DNA of 64,000 bases from Streptococcus sp. DTU_2020_1001019_1_SI_AUS_MUR_006 (GTDB lineage Bacteria > Bacillota > Bacilli > Lactobacillales > Streptococcaceae), in NCBI RefSeq assembly GCF_032340315.1, contig NZ_CP135436.1, positions 1,633,501 through 1,697,500 on the forward strand. Reading direction: 5' to 3'. The position numbers and the translations under genes were made by a program. Under the pieces are notes generated by a model. The model saw only the letters and a list, made by a program, of their open reading frames with translations, had not been told where the DNA came from and did not search any database. Position 1 is the stretch's first letter. Each line of letters opens with the position of its first letter. Below, in pieces: positions 27,262 through 38,080 of the stretch.

Positions 27262-27663
27262 CTATTCTAAATTTAGTTTGTATTTTGCCATTTGGCGAAT
27301 ACGTTCTGGAGAAGCGTGGTCTACAAACTGACTTTCTTTTAGATCTAGCGCTGCAATTTCTTCTTTATCTGTTAAGTCTAAAGTAAAATCAAATACATTT
27401 AAGTTTTCTTTCATACGTTCTTGTTTTGTAGTTTTCGCTAACACGACAATATTTTGTTCTACAAAGTAACGTATAATGACTTGTGCAACTGACTTATTAT
27501 GTTTTTTAGCTATTTTCTCTAATACTGGATTCGAAAAGATATTGTTTCTACCTTCTGCAAAGGGTGCCCACGCCTCTAACGTAACATTTTCTTCTTTTAG
27601 TATCACAACTTTTTCTTTTTGTTGATGGAATGGATTTAGTTCAATCTGATTTACAGCTGGCAT
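27262..27663 (-). pseudogene. Aldo/keto reductase, C-terminal half only
   Basis: 133 codons cover the second half of an AKR barrel: VNQIELNPFHQQ, EAWAPFAEGRNNIF, SVAQVIIRYFVEQNIVVLAKTT, and the family tail with NLNVFDFTL. The N-terminal half, with the catalytic Tyr/Lys/Asp, is absent. The text before the apparent ATG does not continue the fold. The remnant abuts the restriction-modification island, so its loss probably accompanied that insertion. Confidence 0.75.
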
Positions 27664-27850
27664 TTCGCCTGTAAAAACTCCTAACTTCCACCATAGCGGA
27701 ACTTAATCTGAAACGCTTTCAGATGAGGAGATTTTGTGCACTCTTTTTTCGATTCATTTTGGCTACAAAAGCGATGAAATCAAGCATTAGTAAAACCAGT
27801 GGAACTTAGTTTGGGAATTTAGCTCATTATTTTTAGTCATCTATTTTCAC
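27664..27850. other. Junction between reductase remnant and restriction island
   Basis: No gene or clear hairpin seen. This is the left boundary of the island; I found no obvious repeat shared with the right side. Confidence 0.4.
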
Positions 27851-30800
27851 CTACATATCCTTAATTGAAGATTTTATATGTTCTCTTTCTTCATTTGTTA
27901 GCCCATACTTATCAAATAATTGCTCATCAATTTCAGATATTGATTTTGACCAATCTATATCGGACTGATTAGTGAAGTCTTGCATTGGTACAAATTTATA
28001 TACAATTTGGTAAATATTTTGAGATGATTTTAGAATGCCAACCATAAATCTTAAAAATTTGGTTAATAAATACCTTGATAAATTAATAGCCTCTTGTTCA
28101 GTTGGAAAATCTCCAATAGGAATTAAAGAATCTGTGCAAACAGAACGATTAGAACCAATATATGGCCTTCCTAATATTGCAACTGCATCTTTCTCACCCA
28201 AAACACCGGCAGCACCGTTAGCCTTAGACATAAACACTTTATATCTGTTAGCTAGGTCTTTATTCTTTGTGATTTCTTCTTCTTTTGTGTATCTTATCCT
28301 ATCATAAGAACACCTTACTGAATATGAACCATCAAAATAGGTTTCAGAAGTCTTGCTATTAACCTCCTTACCTGTAATACCAAAAGCATTTCTTCCTTTT
28401 GTAATCGTCATCAATGTATTAAAATCTTTATGATTTCTGACTTTATTTAATATGGATACCATAGAATTCATAGATATTATTTGTTCCATGTCTTCTTCAA
28501 ACAATGGTCTAAATGCACTATTTTCTTCTTTATCATGTATAAATTCAGTATTGCCAGTATATTGTTTTTCAAATAAAAAATAATTTACTGATCCTAACTC
28601 TGTTCCTTCAAAAACCGATGCACCATTAACCATCGTTTTTATTTTTTTAAAGTGATTGTTTCTCTTTACATATTCTCTTAGCTTAGGGAAGGAATTATCT
28701 TGTGCATCTGCAGTGAACCATTTTGATGGAGTTATTAATGTTGCATATGCATCTGTAACATCCATTGCTAGTTTTATATAGTTTGGGAAAAGTTGTTTTC
28801 CTAGTGATTTATTTCCTTTAGATTTACTAATAATTTCTTGATATGGTGGATTCCCAACTATTGCGCCAAATTTCACTTTCTTATCACCTACCTCTATCTC
28901 ATCATTTAAAGTAATTTCACTAAAATTTTTATCTTGTTTAAGCAAGTTATTAATTTTTGTGTTGTCTACTTCTCCATTTCCATTTCTCACATCAATCAAA
29001 TCATACGCATTAAACTCGCTTGATATATTACTCACATTCAAATTCAATATTTCATAGAACCTTCTTGTAAATTCATATGCTATAGATGATGTTGGAATTG
29101 AATAAATTATATCTTTTATATCTTTATGAGCATATCCAAGTTCAGCTGTTAATCTTTTATAAAGAGCTACAGCGTATTCTCCTGATTTACTTGCAATATC
29201 CAGTAATTTATCCTGCTTATCTACCATTTCTCTTAAGCCTTCTTCTGGTAGTAATACAACCATCTCATCACATACTCTTGATGGTGTTATGACCTCAGAT
29301 TCTGACATCCTATTGAATTTTTTAATTGAAGTCATCGCCCTGTCAAGAGGAGTAAGTCTTTCATCTGATGCAAGCATAGATATATTTTGAATTTTATAAT
29401 CCAAACTACTTCTCTTAAACGGATCCATCATATCGCTAATCTTTTGCAGAACAACTTTATCTAAATATAGGTTACTTGCAATTCTTTGGTTATCATGTCT
29501 TTCCAATGTATTTAAAATATCATCTAAAGAAGATACCTTATCTTTTGTTAAGAAAGAATAGAAAAGTAATCTTTGATAATACGTCTTAACTTGACTTTCT
29601 AGTTTTTTAACCTCATCATCTGTTTTTGTTTCAGTATAATCTTCAGTTGGTGTATCTTTTTTATCACCACTATCTTTTTTATCACCACTATCTTTTTTAT
29701 CATCTTTTGGCTCTTCTATATCCAAGTCTTCACCATCACCTTGATTTGGATCTATGGTTAATCCTTGCTTTGAATTAAACTCGGCTTGAGCTTCTATAAC
29801 CTTTCGTATATCAACATCATTTAAAAGAGCTAAATCAACAGGTATATCCACTACCTCATCTGAAATACTTCTTTGATTATTGTATTCACTTACTGCCTCT
29901 AAAATATTCGTAGCATCTACTTGTTTTATTTTATTATGATTCATCATAATAATCGGAGAAATACGAATCTCCTCCACAATTCTTTCTTTCAGCTTACTGT
30001 TTCCATTTTCTTCTGTATTTACATTGTAAATAAGAGATTTTTGTTCCTGCATTCTAAATAGACGATTCGGATCAAAATCAACTAACAGTGTCTGGGGCTT
30101 TAAGTTTTCCTTGATAAATCCATTTTCACTCGACAATGTTCTAATATACTGATTTTGTAATCTGAAAATAGATTGATCATATTCTTGTGGGGAAGCTGTA
30201 TCTTTAAAATAAAGCATAGTATCCCATTGTTCTACAGTTGAACCCGTTAACATTCTATTCACAGTTAATGTTAATGTTTTTTGATTGTTTTCTTCGCACT
30301 CTTTAATCTTTCTTTTAATATCGTCGGGCTTACTATATTCTCTTCTTGCCTCAACACCTGAAATATTTATTATTTCATATTCACATAAGTTCTTAAATGT
30401 ATCTTTATTTGTATTAATAAGCTCTTCCATCGCATCGCAAGAAGCACAGTATGGCAAAACCATAACCATGTGTCTACACATCTTACCTTCTTTGATTTTG
30501 TCATAATCTAAAAACCCTAATAACTCTTCGTCTTCTTTACTTCCATCAATGACCTTAAGCAAATCAAAAATTTCAGAGTCGTTTTTAAACTTCTTATGTC
30601 CTTGATTACTCGCATCTTTTTTAATAGAAATCGGTTCAAATAATTTTGAAAAAGCAAAGCTAACACCACTTTTCCTCAAAGCTTCCATTTTTTTACGAGA
30701 AGATTTGTTAGGATTAAAGGCAAAACGAACCATTTGAGGAAATCCATAATATGGATTGTCCCATTCATTTACATCATCATTATTAAGATGTTTCCTATCC

Positions 30801-31945
30801 CATTCTTCCTGCTCTTTCACAATATCTGAAAATTGAACAAAAGAAATAATATCCTCTTTTTCAAATTCACTTCCCATCAAAATGCGATAAGGTGTTCCTG
30901 ATAAATGCAGTCTTATTTTTGCATTTATTTTCTTAATTTCAATATCCGCCTCACCAACATCTATATTTTCATCTTCAAGTTTACTGATATTCTCTTCATC
31001 AGTCTTATCATAACCAGCATTCTTTAGAATCTTTCCATAAGATGCTGCTCTTGCCCCAAAATGTGTTTCGTCCACAATGAGAAGGTCTATTTGTTCCGCA
31101 AAAAGCTCCTTATGTTTATCCTTAATGTTATCCCCTTGAAGATCTTGAAGCGTGAGAAATATAACGACTTTCTTTCCTTCGGAATGCTTCTCAGATATTA
31201 CATTTTCATTAGCCAACAAATCAGATGATTCTATAAAAACATACTCTGAAAAGTTTCCTGCACTTTCAACGGTTTTCTTCCATTCATCCTTAACATCTGC
31301 TTTAGCTGACACTACTAAGACAGTTTGAGCTTTCATTTCTAAAGCACAACAAAGTGAAGTAAACGATTTTCCAAAACGCATAACGGCATACATTAGTATA
31401 TTTCTACGTCCATTTCTCACAGCCTGTATAAAACTATTTACAGCAGCTTCTTGATTTGGTCTTAAGTCCCAATCTCCACCCCTCTCATAATGATATGTCT
31501 GAGGTAGTCTATTTTTAGAACTATAATATTCATACTTGCTTGAGTTAGCTTGATAATTTTCCTTTATATCTTCAATAGCATTATCAATATCTGTTATTTT
31601 AGTATCTTTAAAAAATTCTCTACTATAATAAATGCCATCTTCTAAATCATACGGCTTTAATCTTTGTTTATTTAAATCATTTTCAAGATATTGGTGAATG
31701 GAATAATCTCTATAATAAGTTTCTTCATCAATTGTGGCTTTATTCTCATATTGTTTTTCAAGATCTGGGAAAAATTCTCTCCATTCGTTTAATCTTTTTG
31801 ATACTGGTCTGTATGTATCGCCAACCTTTAAATAATTTGGTACTGTATTTGTCGTAAATGCATAGATATGGGGCTCTACACGACCAATAATAATCTTATC
31901 TAGTATATCTATAGCTTCTATCTTATTTTCTTTCATTTGCATCAT
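27851..31945 (-). CDS. GIY-YIG, SF2 helicase and Eco57I-type adenine methylase fusion (restriction-modification enzyme)
   Basis: 1364 residues; the likely start is the ATG at 31936, which has GAGG 9 bases upstream. Order of parts: a GIY-YIG-like nuclease segment (about 25-60; HIYAFTTNTVPNYLKVGDT then KRLNEW); an SF2 helicase with Walker A MRFGKSFT (189-196), DETH (292-295), SGTPYR (about 350) and a motif-VI-like RLQNQYIR; a low-complexity linker with DKKDSG repeats; and an N6-adenine methylase with motif X (VITPSRVCDEMV), motif I (LLDIASKSGEYA, about 914) and catalytic NPPY (1032-1035). A probable recognition domain fills the C-terminus. It overlaps the M-like gene by 23 bases. Cutting and modifying activities are inferred. 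Confidence 0.8.
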   Translation of the reverse strand: MMQMKENKIEAIDILDKIIIGRVEPHIYAFTTNTVPNYLKVGDTYRPVSKRLNEWREFFPDLEKQYENKATIDEETYYRDYSIHQYLENDLNKQRLKPYDLEDGIYYSREFFKDTKITDIDNAIEDIKENYQANSSKYEYYSSKNRLPQTYHYERGGDWDLRPNQEAAVNSFIQAVRNGRRNILMYAVMRFGKSFTSLCCALEMKAQTVLVVSAKADVKDEWKKTVESAGNFSEYVFIESSDLLANENVISEKHSEGKKVVIFLTLQDLQGDNIKDKHKELFAEQIDLLIVDETHFGARAASYGKILKNAGYDKTDEENISKLEDENIDVGEADIEIKKINAKIRLHLSGTPYRILMGSEFEKEDIISFVQFSDIVKEQEEWDRKHLNNDDVNEWDNPYYGFPQMVRFAFNPNKSSRKKMEALRKSGVSFAFSKLFEPISIKKDASNQGHKKFKNDSEIFDLLKVIDGSKEDEELLGFLDYDKIKEGKMCRHMVMVLPYCASCDAMEELINTNKDTFKNLCEYEIINISGVEARREYSKPDDIKRKIKECEENNQKTLTLTVNRMLTGSTVEQWDTMLYFKDTASPQEYDQSIFRLQNQYIRTLSSENGFIKENLKPQTLLVDFDPNRLFRMQEQKSLIYNVNTEENGNSKLKERIVEEIRISPIIMMNHNKIKQVDATNILEAVSEYNNQRSISDEVVDIPVDLALLNDVDIRKVIEAQAEFNSKQGLTIDPNQGDGEDLDIEEPKDDKKDSGDKKDSGDKKDTPTEDYTETKTDDEVKKLESQVKTYYQRLLFYSFLTKDKVSSLDDILNTLERHDNQRIASNLYLDKVVLQKISDMMDPFKRSSLDYKIQNISMLASDERLTPLDRAMTSIKKFNRMSESEVITPSRVCDEMVVLLPEEGLREMVDKQDKLLDIASKSGEYAVALYKRLTAELGYAHKDIKDIIYSIPTSSIAYEFTRRFYEILNLNVSNISSEFNAYDLIDVRNGNGEVDNTKINNLLKQDKNFSEITLNDEIEVGDKKVKFGAIVGNPPYQEIISKSKGNKSLGKQLFPNYIKLAMDVTDAYATLITPSKWFTADAQDNSFPKLREYVKRNNHFKKIKTMVNGASVFEGTELGSVNYFLFEKQYTGNTEFIHDKEENSAFRPLFEEDMEQIISMNSMVSILNKVRNHKDFNTLMTITKGRNAFGITGKEVNSKTSETYFDGSYSVRCSYDRIRYTKEEEITKNKDLANRYKVFMSKANGAAGVLGEKDAVAILGRPYIGSNRSVCTDSLIPIGDFPTEQEAINLSRYLLTKFLRFMVGILKSSQNIYQIVYKFVPMQDFTNQSDIDWSKSISEIDEQLFDKYGLTNEEREHIKSSIKDM

Positions 31946-32861
31946 CCTCTTTATTTAGCAAGTCTTTAAAAGTGATATTTTTTCTTGCTCGCCAGTCTTT
32001 TATAACACAGAAAGCATTTTCTTCTTTCATCGTGAAATCAAATAGCGTCATCTGTTCATTGGGTTCGGTCGGTTTTCTATATGGTATAGTATATGTTAGA
32101 CCATCCATTTGCCATAAATTCCACGAAATTATCTTTGCTATCTTTAAAAGTTCTTTCTCTTCTGGTTCCCTTTTAAGTTTTTCTTGCATATAGTCACAAT
32201 ACGAAACGAGTAAATTTTCTCTCGCTATAAGTAAGCTATCTCCTTGGAATTCAAATCCGTAAACGCTTTGAAATGCTCTTTCTGACCATTTAAGCCATTC
32301 ATCTTCACTAGTAGTATTTTCATTTACTACTCTCATTTTCCTATCTAAAAAACCAATTCGTTTATACAAATCTATAGGGTTACCCGTTACAGTATCATAT
32401 CTACTCACTAAATAAGGTGCTTCTCCGCAAGTAATTTCCAACCTTCTTTCATCAACATATTTTTTCCATGTTCTTCCTTTAGGAAATTCTATTTTTTTAG
32501 TAGTAGATTCCCAAGTCCTTTCTTTTTCAATATTGAAAACTTCCTCTCTTTCAAACCATGCCTTATCAACTAAATTATTTTGAGCATTACATATCCAACT
32601 AGGTGTAAATACCTCTGCTTTTTTCTTTGTTCTATCCCCTTGACTTTCCTTAGTCTTTAGTATCCTAGGTTGAATAACATTTAAATTATCACCAGTAATA
32701 AGGCTAAAATGAATAGGATAGTGAGAACAGTACTCTTTACCTAATATCTCATAATCATCTGTTCCCCAGATTATATTTCTATTCGTTGTTCTATCTACAA
32801 GAAGAATTTCTAAAATTTTCTTGCTCCATTTTCCTTCGTCTATATCAATAGTAAATGCCAT
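31923..32861 (-). CDS. Restriction-modification M-like subunit
   Basis: 312 residues. It contains AEVFTPSWICNAQNNLVD, like methylase motif X, and LEITCGEAPYLVSRYD, like motif I, then FQSVYGFEFQGDSLLIAREN, but no NPPY catalytic motif. Proteins of this kind are annotated as restriction endonuclease subunit M and precede large helicase-methylase proteins. It may be a specificity or assembly partner that binds SAM or DNA without catalysis. Gene overlap indicates coupled translation with the fusion enzyme. Confidence 0.65.
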   Translation of the reverse strand: MAFTIDIDEGKWSKKILEILLVDRTTNRNIIWGTDDYEILGKEYCSHYPIHFSLITGDNLNVIQPRILKTKESQGDRTKKKAEVFTPSWICNAQNNLVDKAWFEREEVFNIEKERTWESTTKKIEFPKGRTWKKYVDERRLEITCGEAPYLVSRYDTVTGNPIDLYKRIGFLDRKMRVVNENTTSEDEWLKWSERAFQSVYGFEFQGDSLLIARENLLVSYCDYMQEKLKREPEEKELLKIAKIISWNLWQMDGLTYTIPYRKPTEPNEQMTLFDFTMKEENAFCVIKDWRARKNITFKDLLNKEDDANERK

Positions 32862-32891
32862 TTAAAATTTTCTCCTTAGATATATCTCCTA

Positions 32892-33101
32892 CTAAAATTC
32901 TGTAATATCAATTCCTGCTTCTAATAATCGTTCATATCTTTCATTTGAAATTATAACTGCTAATGGTTTTCCATTTTTCAATACAAAAGCTGTATTATCT
33001 TCATTAGATAAATTCGTTATTATTTTTGATGACTGACCTTTTAGAAAATCAGTCATATTGTGAAATTCCATAGGTTTTTTATTTTCTTTTTTTATTTCCA
33101 T
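32892..33101 (-). CDS. Phd/YefM-family antitoxin-like protein without a toxin partner
   Basis: 69 residues from the ATG at 33101, chosen because GAGAGGTG lies 5 bases upstream; a TTG 5 codons earlier is the only alternative. The text FHNMTDFLKGQSSKII, NLSNEDNTAFVLKNGKPLAVIISNERYERLLE matches Phd/YefM. No RelE/Doc-type toxin gene follows; 30 bases later comes the M-like gene. Phd/YefM proteins bind operator DNA, so it may act as the controller of the restriction operon. That role is inference. Confidence 0.75.
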   Translation of the reverse strand: MEIKKENKKPMEFHNMTDFLKGQSSKIITNLSNEDNTAFVLKNGKPLAVIISNERYERLLEAGIDITEF

Positions 33102-33124
33102 AACTACACCTCTCAATGCTATCT

Positions 33125-33178
33125 ATTATACCAAATTTTCATTTTATTTACCATTATAAAAGTCATTACCTTTATAAT
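33125..33178 (-). promoter_or_regulatory. Promoter and candidate operator of the restriction operon
   Basis: On the minus strand TGGTATAAT is an extended -10 (TATAAT at 33125-33130), with a poor -35. Upstream two similar 15-base units, TTATAAAGGTAATGA and TTATAATGGTAAATA, follow each other about 18 bases apart and overlap the -35, as an operator for the Phd/YefM-like protein might. Confidence 0.5.
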
Positions 33179-33568
33179 TAAAAAGTCAAGTGGTTTTTCA
33201 CCCCTTCCTATACTGAATAGCGATACTTCGTTAATTTGTTCTAGTAAAAACGTCTTTATATCAACATTTATAGCTAGATGCATAATCTAACGTTTACCAA
33301 AAGTTATCGTTAGAACATTTGCATCCACTAAGGTCTATTTTTAGGAAAACCATCCTAATTTTGGGTAAAAATAAGCCCTTTATCCCCCAATTGTATCATT
33401 TTCAACAATATCATTTCTCCAGCATCAAGTACGAATAACTTATTAACGACTAATTCTAACTGGATTGGGAAATATGATTTAACGATTACTAACATTTTAA
33501 CGATTTAAAAGTTTAGTCATGGCAGATCCATTTTTTACAACTTCTTAGATATGGGTTATAAAAATAAA

Positions 33569-33590
33569 AATCCCTATATTTCAAGGGATT
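33569..33590 (-). terminator. Terminator-like hairpin
   Basis: AATCCCT pairs with AGGGATT around an 8-base loop, followed on the minus strand by TTTATTTTTA. No gene lies directly upstream of it, so it may be a leftover of replaced sequence or a second stop for the UPF0126 gene. Confidence 0.6.
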
Positions 33591-33707
33591 ACTTTCTTCA
33601 ATTGTATTATTTAGTTCATCCTCATTTCTGTTGCAACTATTTTAATCATAAATACTCATATTCTCCAGTTATAAATCTATCTTCTATATACCATAGAAAA
33701 AGCAAAT

Positions 33708-33736
33708 AGCGCCTAATCCACATGAGATTAGACGCT
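33708..33736 (-). terminator. Terminator of the UPF0126 gene
   Basis: AGCGTCTAATC pairs with GATTAGGCGCT around a 7-base loop on the minus strand, then ATTTGCTTTTTC. It lies 59 bases past the stop at 33795. Confidence 0.75.
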
Positions 33737-33794
33737 GATAAAATGACTATTTTAAACTTATTTACGGGTTTAGAATCAAACTTTCAGCCATTCA

Positions 33795-34454
33795 TCAATT
33801 CAAGGTTCTCTTATCCATATTTGGCAAAGAGAGTCGGAATTTAATGATGCAGAGTCGAATCACAAAACCAACAATAGAAACAATGATAAAGACAGTGATT
33901 CTTGGAAAGTGAAGGACAAAGGCCAACCAATAATAAATAACTCCAATTACGAAAGATAGAAGGGCATAAATATCTTCTTTTAGAACACTTGGTACTTCAT
34001 TAATCAGGAGGTCTCGGATAATTCCACCACCTGCACCCGTTAAGCAGGCTAAAAGACCTGCAGACATCAAATTTAGCTTACTATCCACTAAGGCTGTGGC
34101 TCCGATTAGAGAGAAGATAATAAGCCCAATCGAATCAAAGATGAGATAGGCTTCTCTCAGCCACTTATAGAACTTTTTTTCATGACTAGCATTGGCTTGT
34201 TTTGAAGTTACAAAGACATACATGATAACCGCTACAAGGATAGAGACATAAATCGGGCTGGGATCAGCAAGAGAGGAAGGAAAACGACTGATAATAGAAT
34301 CTCTCAAAATCCCTCCGCCTACTGCCGTTACAATTGCCAATAAACTAATTCCAAAAATATCTAATCGTTTACCAAATCCTTTGATGGCTCCTGAAGCAGC
34401 AAAGGCTATAGTTCCAATATAATTACAGATCATTAGGAATAGATCAAAATCCAT
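33795..34454 (-). CDS. UPF0126/TRIC-type membrane protein
   Basis: 219 residues with about seven membrane segments arranged as an internal duplication: AVGGGILRDSI (about 45-55) and GAGGGIIRDLLINEVP (about 138-153) occupy equivalent places in each half. This is the UPF0126 (YadS-like) pattern, related to trimeric intracellular cation channels. Transport of monovalent cations or small amino acids has been suggested for relatives; I cannot tell the substrate. It lies 86 bases downstream of smc on the same strand. Confidence 0.85.
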   Translation of the reverse strand: MDFDLFLMICNYIGTIAFAASGAIKGFGKRLDIFGISLLAIVTAVGGGILRDSIISRFPSSLADPSPIYVSILVAVIMYVFVTSKQANASHEKKFYKWLREAYLIFDSIGLIIFSLIGATALVDSKLNLMSAGLLACLTGAGGGIIRDLLINEVPSVLKEDIYALLSFVIGVIYYWLAFVLHFPRITVFIIVSIVGFVIRLCIIKFRLSLPNMDKRTLN

Positions 34455-34540
34455 ATAAGCTCCTCAAATTATTTTGTAACCCTTCCGACTTCTTGAAGGT
34501 TATTTAAATGCTTAGCTTAAAAATTTGTAACGAGCACTAA

Positions 34541-37500
34541 CTAAGCATCCATATTCTCTAAATCTTTTAGTTTTACAGAGACAATCTTAGATACACCAGA
34601 TTCTTGCATGGTCACACCATAGATAGAGTCTGCTGCTGCCATAGTACCCTTACGGTGGGTAACAACGATAAACTGACTATCCTTGTCAAATCGGTTGAGA
34701 TAATCCCCAAAACGTTTAACGTTGGCCTCATCGAGTGCGGCCTCTACCTCATCCAAGATAACAAATGGAATAGTCTTGACACGAATGATTGAGAAGAGCA
34801 AAGCCAGAGCTGACAAAGCCTTCTCTCCACCACTCATGAGATTGAGAGACTGAATTTTCTTACCTGGTGGTTGCACAGAGATTTCGACACCTGCTGTCAA
34901 TAAATCTCCTTCTGTCAGGATTAGGTCTGCTTGACCACCACCAAACATCTGCTTAAAGGTTACTTTAAAGGACTCACGAATAGCTTCAAAGGTTGATTTA
35001 AAGCGTTCCTTCACTTCATCATTCATCTCTGTAATGGTTTCAAGAAGTAAGTTTTTAGCAGAAAGAATATCGTCGCGCTGACTATTCAAGAACTCCAAGC
35101 GTTCGTGTACTTCGTCAAACTGTTCAATGGCATCCAAGTTAACCGGACCAAGTGAACGAATGGATTTTTCAAAATCCTTAACCTTTTGTTCAGCGACAGC
35201 CAAGTCTTCCAATTGGTTCGCTTGTTCTAAAGCTTCTGTATAGCTAATTTGATATTCCTCTGTAAGCTGTCCTTGAAGATAGCGAAGGCGGTCTGTAATC
35301 TTCTCTTTAGTCGCTTCCGCTCGAGTTTGTTTACGTATCCATTCTTCATTTTGCTGACCAGCTTGTTCTAAATGACTAGCAATATCATCCAATTGACCTT
35401 CAATATCATCTAGTTCAAACTGCTTACGAATGAGCCCTTGTTGGATTTCTTCCTTCTGACTCTTAGCTTCTGTTTCCTGCTTGGTCAAAAGTTCCGTATC
35501 AACCTTTTCAAGATTGTCTACCTTTTCTTGGAGAAGGCGTTCGATTTCATCTTGCTCCATATCAAGGTATTCAAGCTCTTTGTTAATCCGTTCAATATCT
35601 GCAACTTCGTAACGCTTTCGCCCTATCATTTCTGTTTTGAGCAGACGTTCTTGAGACAGTTTATCCTGCAAGCTTTGGTAGCGTTCCTGAATAGCATTTT
35701 TATTGGACTTGATTTCTTCAATCTCAGATTCCAGCTTTTGCTTTTCGGTTGCAATAACTGCAAGACGTTCCTGGCATTTTTCTTTTTCAGCTTGCCAATC
35801 TCCACCTCTGAGATTAGTTAATTCTTGCTCCTGAAGTTTCAAGAGTGTCTCAAGTTCTTCGACCTGCTGGCTAGTTTGTTGATAAGCTAAGTACAAGCCT
35901 TGTTCCTGGATACGAGCTTGCTCTCCTTGGAACTTAATGGTCTCCAAAGTTTGACTAAGTGCATTCAAGGCTTCTTGAACTGACTTCAGATTTTCTTCCT
36001 CTTGATGCAGAAGCTTTTCTTCTTGAGCAATTTCTTTTTGCAATTGCTCCAATTCAGGCTTGATAAAAATACTGTTATTTTGACGATTGGCTCCACCAGC
36101 ATAAGAACCACCTGTTCGCAATTCTGTACCGTCTAGCGTTACCATCCGAACTTGATAACGTACTTTACGAGCCGCATCACGCGCATGCTCCACTGTATCA
36201 AAGATAGCTGTGGTAGCTAGTAGATTTTTAAAAATAGCTTCAAGCTTAGCATCAAAGGAAACCAACTCATCTGCCATGCCAAGAAAGCCTAGACTTGAGG
36301 CAATCACATCTTGGTTTTGACCTGAAATGCTACGAGCTTTGATAGTTGTCAAGGGTAGGAAGGTAGCGCGACCCGCTCGATTTCTCTTAAGAAAATCGAT
36401 GGCCTTTGTTGCTGCCTGTTCATCTTCAACGATGATATGTTGGCTACTTGCCCCGAGGGCAATTTCAAGAGCTGTTTGATAACGAACATCAAAAGTTAAA
36501 TGTTCACTGACCGCTCCGACAATACCGCCCAGGCGATTTTTTTCTTGTAGAACACTCTTAACACCTGCATAGAAATTACTATGGTTTTTTAGAATGTTTT
36601 CCAGACTTTGCGCCTTGGCCTGCTTGTTTTTCAGGCTATCCAAACGGTCAAAGAGTTGATTTTGCTGACTTTGATAAGCCTGCTTTTGTTCTTCTTCCTG
36701 TTTAGCATGCGTCTGATAGTCAGCAAGCAAGGTCTGTACTTTTTCTTTTGCTGATTTAAGAGCAGTTTCTTGCTCACTAGCCTTAGACTTGGCAGAAGCT
36801 AATTGTTCCTTCAAGGATACTAATTGTTCTTCTTGCTTTTGAGTCTGTTGGCGACTATTTTCAAGGTCATTCTCAATCCGTGTCAACTGGTTAGAGACAT
36901 CCGCTTCTTCCTGCAAGAAAGCAACAAAGCGCTCACGCAATTGCTCAATCATTTGGTCTGGATCATCAGAAAAAGCTAGCAATTCAGCTTCTAAACGATT
37001 GAGTTCTTTATTATTAACAGCTAATTCTTCTTCTAGCTTATTTAGACTGTTTTCTTTTTCTTCCTTTTCCTGAATAAGAGTATTTCTCTTTTCATCTAAA
37101 CTAGCCAAACGAGCCTGTGCCTCTTGTTGATTGAGAGCAACCTGCTCTGTCTCCAGTTTAGACAAGGCCAATTTCCGTTCTAAATCACTGATTAGAGCAG
37201 TCAAATCCATCAAACTAGTTTGATCTTTAGCCATCTCAGCCTGCAAATCATGACGTTTCTTTTTGAGAGCTTGATTTTCTTCTTCTAGCTCTTGTCGCTT
37301 TTGGTAATAGCTAGTTAGAAGTTCCTGAACTTGGTTTAATTCTCCTTCTGTCACATCCAATTCAGCCTTATTGGCTTGAATTTGTGCAACCAAAACGTCC
37401 AAGTAGATCGCTTTACGCTGACCGTCCAACTCCATAAATTTACGAGCTGTAGCTGCTTGCTTCTCCAAAGGCTTGATTTGATTGTCCAGCTCATATATGA

Positions 37501-38080
37501 TGTCTTCTAAACGGTCTAGATTGTCCTGAGTTTGTTGCAGCTTGCTTTCTGTCTCTTTACGACGGGTTTTATACTTCAAAACTCCAGCCGCTTCTTCAAA
37601 GATAGCGCGACGTTCTTCAGGTTTGGAGTTAAAGATTTCTTCGACCTTCCCTTGGGAAATGATGGAAAAAGAATCACGTCCGAGACCAGTATCTAAGAAA
37701 AGATCATGGATATCACGAAGACGAACTTTTTTCCCGTCTATCTTGTACTCACTATCTCCACTCCGATAGATATGACGTTCAACTTTGATTTCCTGGCCTG
37801 CATCCTTGATAAAGCCATCTTGGTTATCCAAAGTAACAATAACAGAAGCGTAGTTTAGAGGCTTCCGACTTTCTGTTCCTGCAAAGATGACATCAGGCAT
37901 CTTCCCACCACGCAGACTCTTGACACTAGATTCACCAAGTGCCCAACGGAGGCTTTCAGTGATATTTGATTTCCCAGAGCCATTTGGTCCTACAACCGCC
38001 GTCACCCCTTGGTCAAAAACAACCTTGGTCTTGTCAGCAAAGGACTTAAACCCTTGGATCTCAATTTCCTTTAAATACAT
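34541..38080 (-). CDS. smc: Chromosome segregation protein SMC
   Basis: 1179 residues. An N-terminal ATPase half with Walker [11 protein letters not shown] (about 32-41) and the conserved RGGK is followed by long coiled coils around a hinge (about 510-660; [24 protein letters not shown]). The C-terminal half carries the signature [16 protein letters not shown] and Walker [19 protein letters not shown] works with ScpA and ScpB to compact and segregate chromosomes. It overlaps the end of rnc by 10 bases. Confidence 0.97.
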   Translation of the reverse strand: MYLKEIEIQGFKSFADKTKVVFDQGVTAVVGPNGSGKSNITESLRWALGESSVKSLRGGKMPDVIFAGTESRKPLNYASVIVTLDNQDGFIKDAGQEIKVERHIYRSGDSEYKIDGKKVRLRDIHDLFLDTGLGRDSFSIISQGKVEEIFNSKPEERRAIFEEAAGVLKYKTRRKETESKLQQTQDNLDRLEDIIYELDNQIKPLEKQAATARKFMELDGQRKAIYLDVLVAQIQANKAELDVTEGELNQVQELLTSYYQKRQELEEENQALKKKRHDLQAEMAKDQTSLMDLTALISDLERKLALSKLETEQVALNQQEAQARLASLDEKRNTLIQEKEEKENSLNKLEEELAVNNKELNRLEAELLAFSDDPDQMIEQLRERFVAFLQEEADVSNQLTRIENDLENSRQQTQKQEEQLVSLKEQLASAKSKASEQETALKSAKEKVQTLLADYQTHAKQEEEQKQAYQSQQNQLFDRLDSLKNKQAKAQSLENILKNHSNFYAGVKSVLQEKNRLGGIVGAVSEHLTFDVRYQTALEIALGASSQHIIVEDEQAATKAIDFLKRNRAGRATFLPLTTIKARSISGQNQDVIASSLGFLGMADELVSFDAKLEAIFKNLLATTAIFDTVEHARDAARKVRYQVRMVTLDGTELRTGGSYAGGANRQNNSIFIKPELEQLQKEIAQEEKLLHQEEENLKSVQEALNALSQTLETIKFQGEQARIQEQGLYLAYQQTSQQVEELETLLKLQEQELTNLRGGDWQAEKEKCQERLAVIATEKQKLESEIEEIKSNKNAIQERYQSLQDKLSQERLLKTEMIGRKRYEVADIERINKELEYLDMEQDEIERLLQEKVDNLEKVDTELLTKQETEAKSQKEEIQQGLIRKQFELDDIEGQLDDIASHLEQAGQQNEEWIRKQTRAEATKEKITDRLRYLQGQLTEEYQISYTEALEQANQLEDLAVAEQKVKDFEKSIRSLGPVNLDAIEQFDEVHERLEFLNSQRDDILSAKNLLLETITEMNDEVKERFKSTFEAIRESFKVTFKQMFGGGQADLILTEGDLLTAGVEISVQPPGKKIQSLNLMSGGEKALSALALLFSIIRVKTIPFVILDEVEAALDEANVKRFGDYLNRFDKDSQFIVVTHRKGTMAAADSIYGVTMQESGVSKIVSVKLKDLENMDA

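Larger units (their letters stand above)
33179..33794. other. Long gene-free stretch right of the restriction island
   Basis: About 600 bases with no supported ORF on either strand. It holds two minus-strand hairpins (33569-33590 and 33708-33736) and AT-rich text with repeated ATTTAACGATT-like motifs near 33290-33510. It marks the right boundary of the island. Confidence 0.5.

Noticed and set aside
32892..33101. Complete toxin-antitoxin module
   Set aside because: Only the Phd/YefM-like half is present; the following genes are restriction-modification genes and no short toxin frame lies between.
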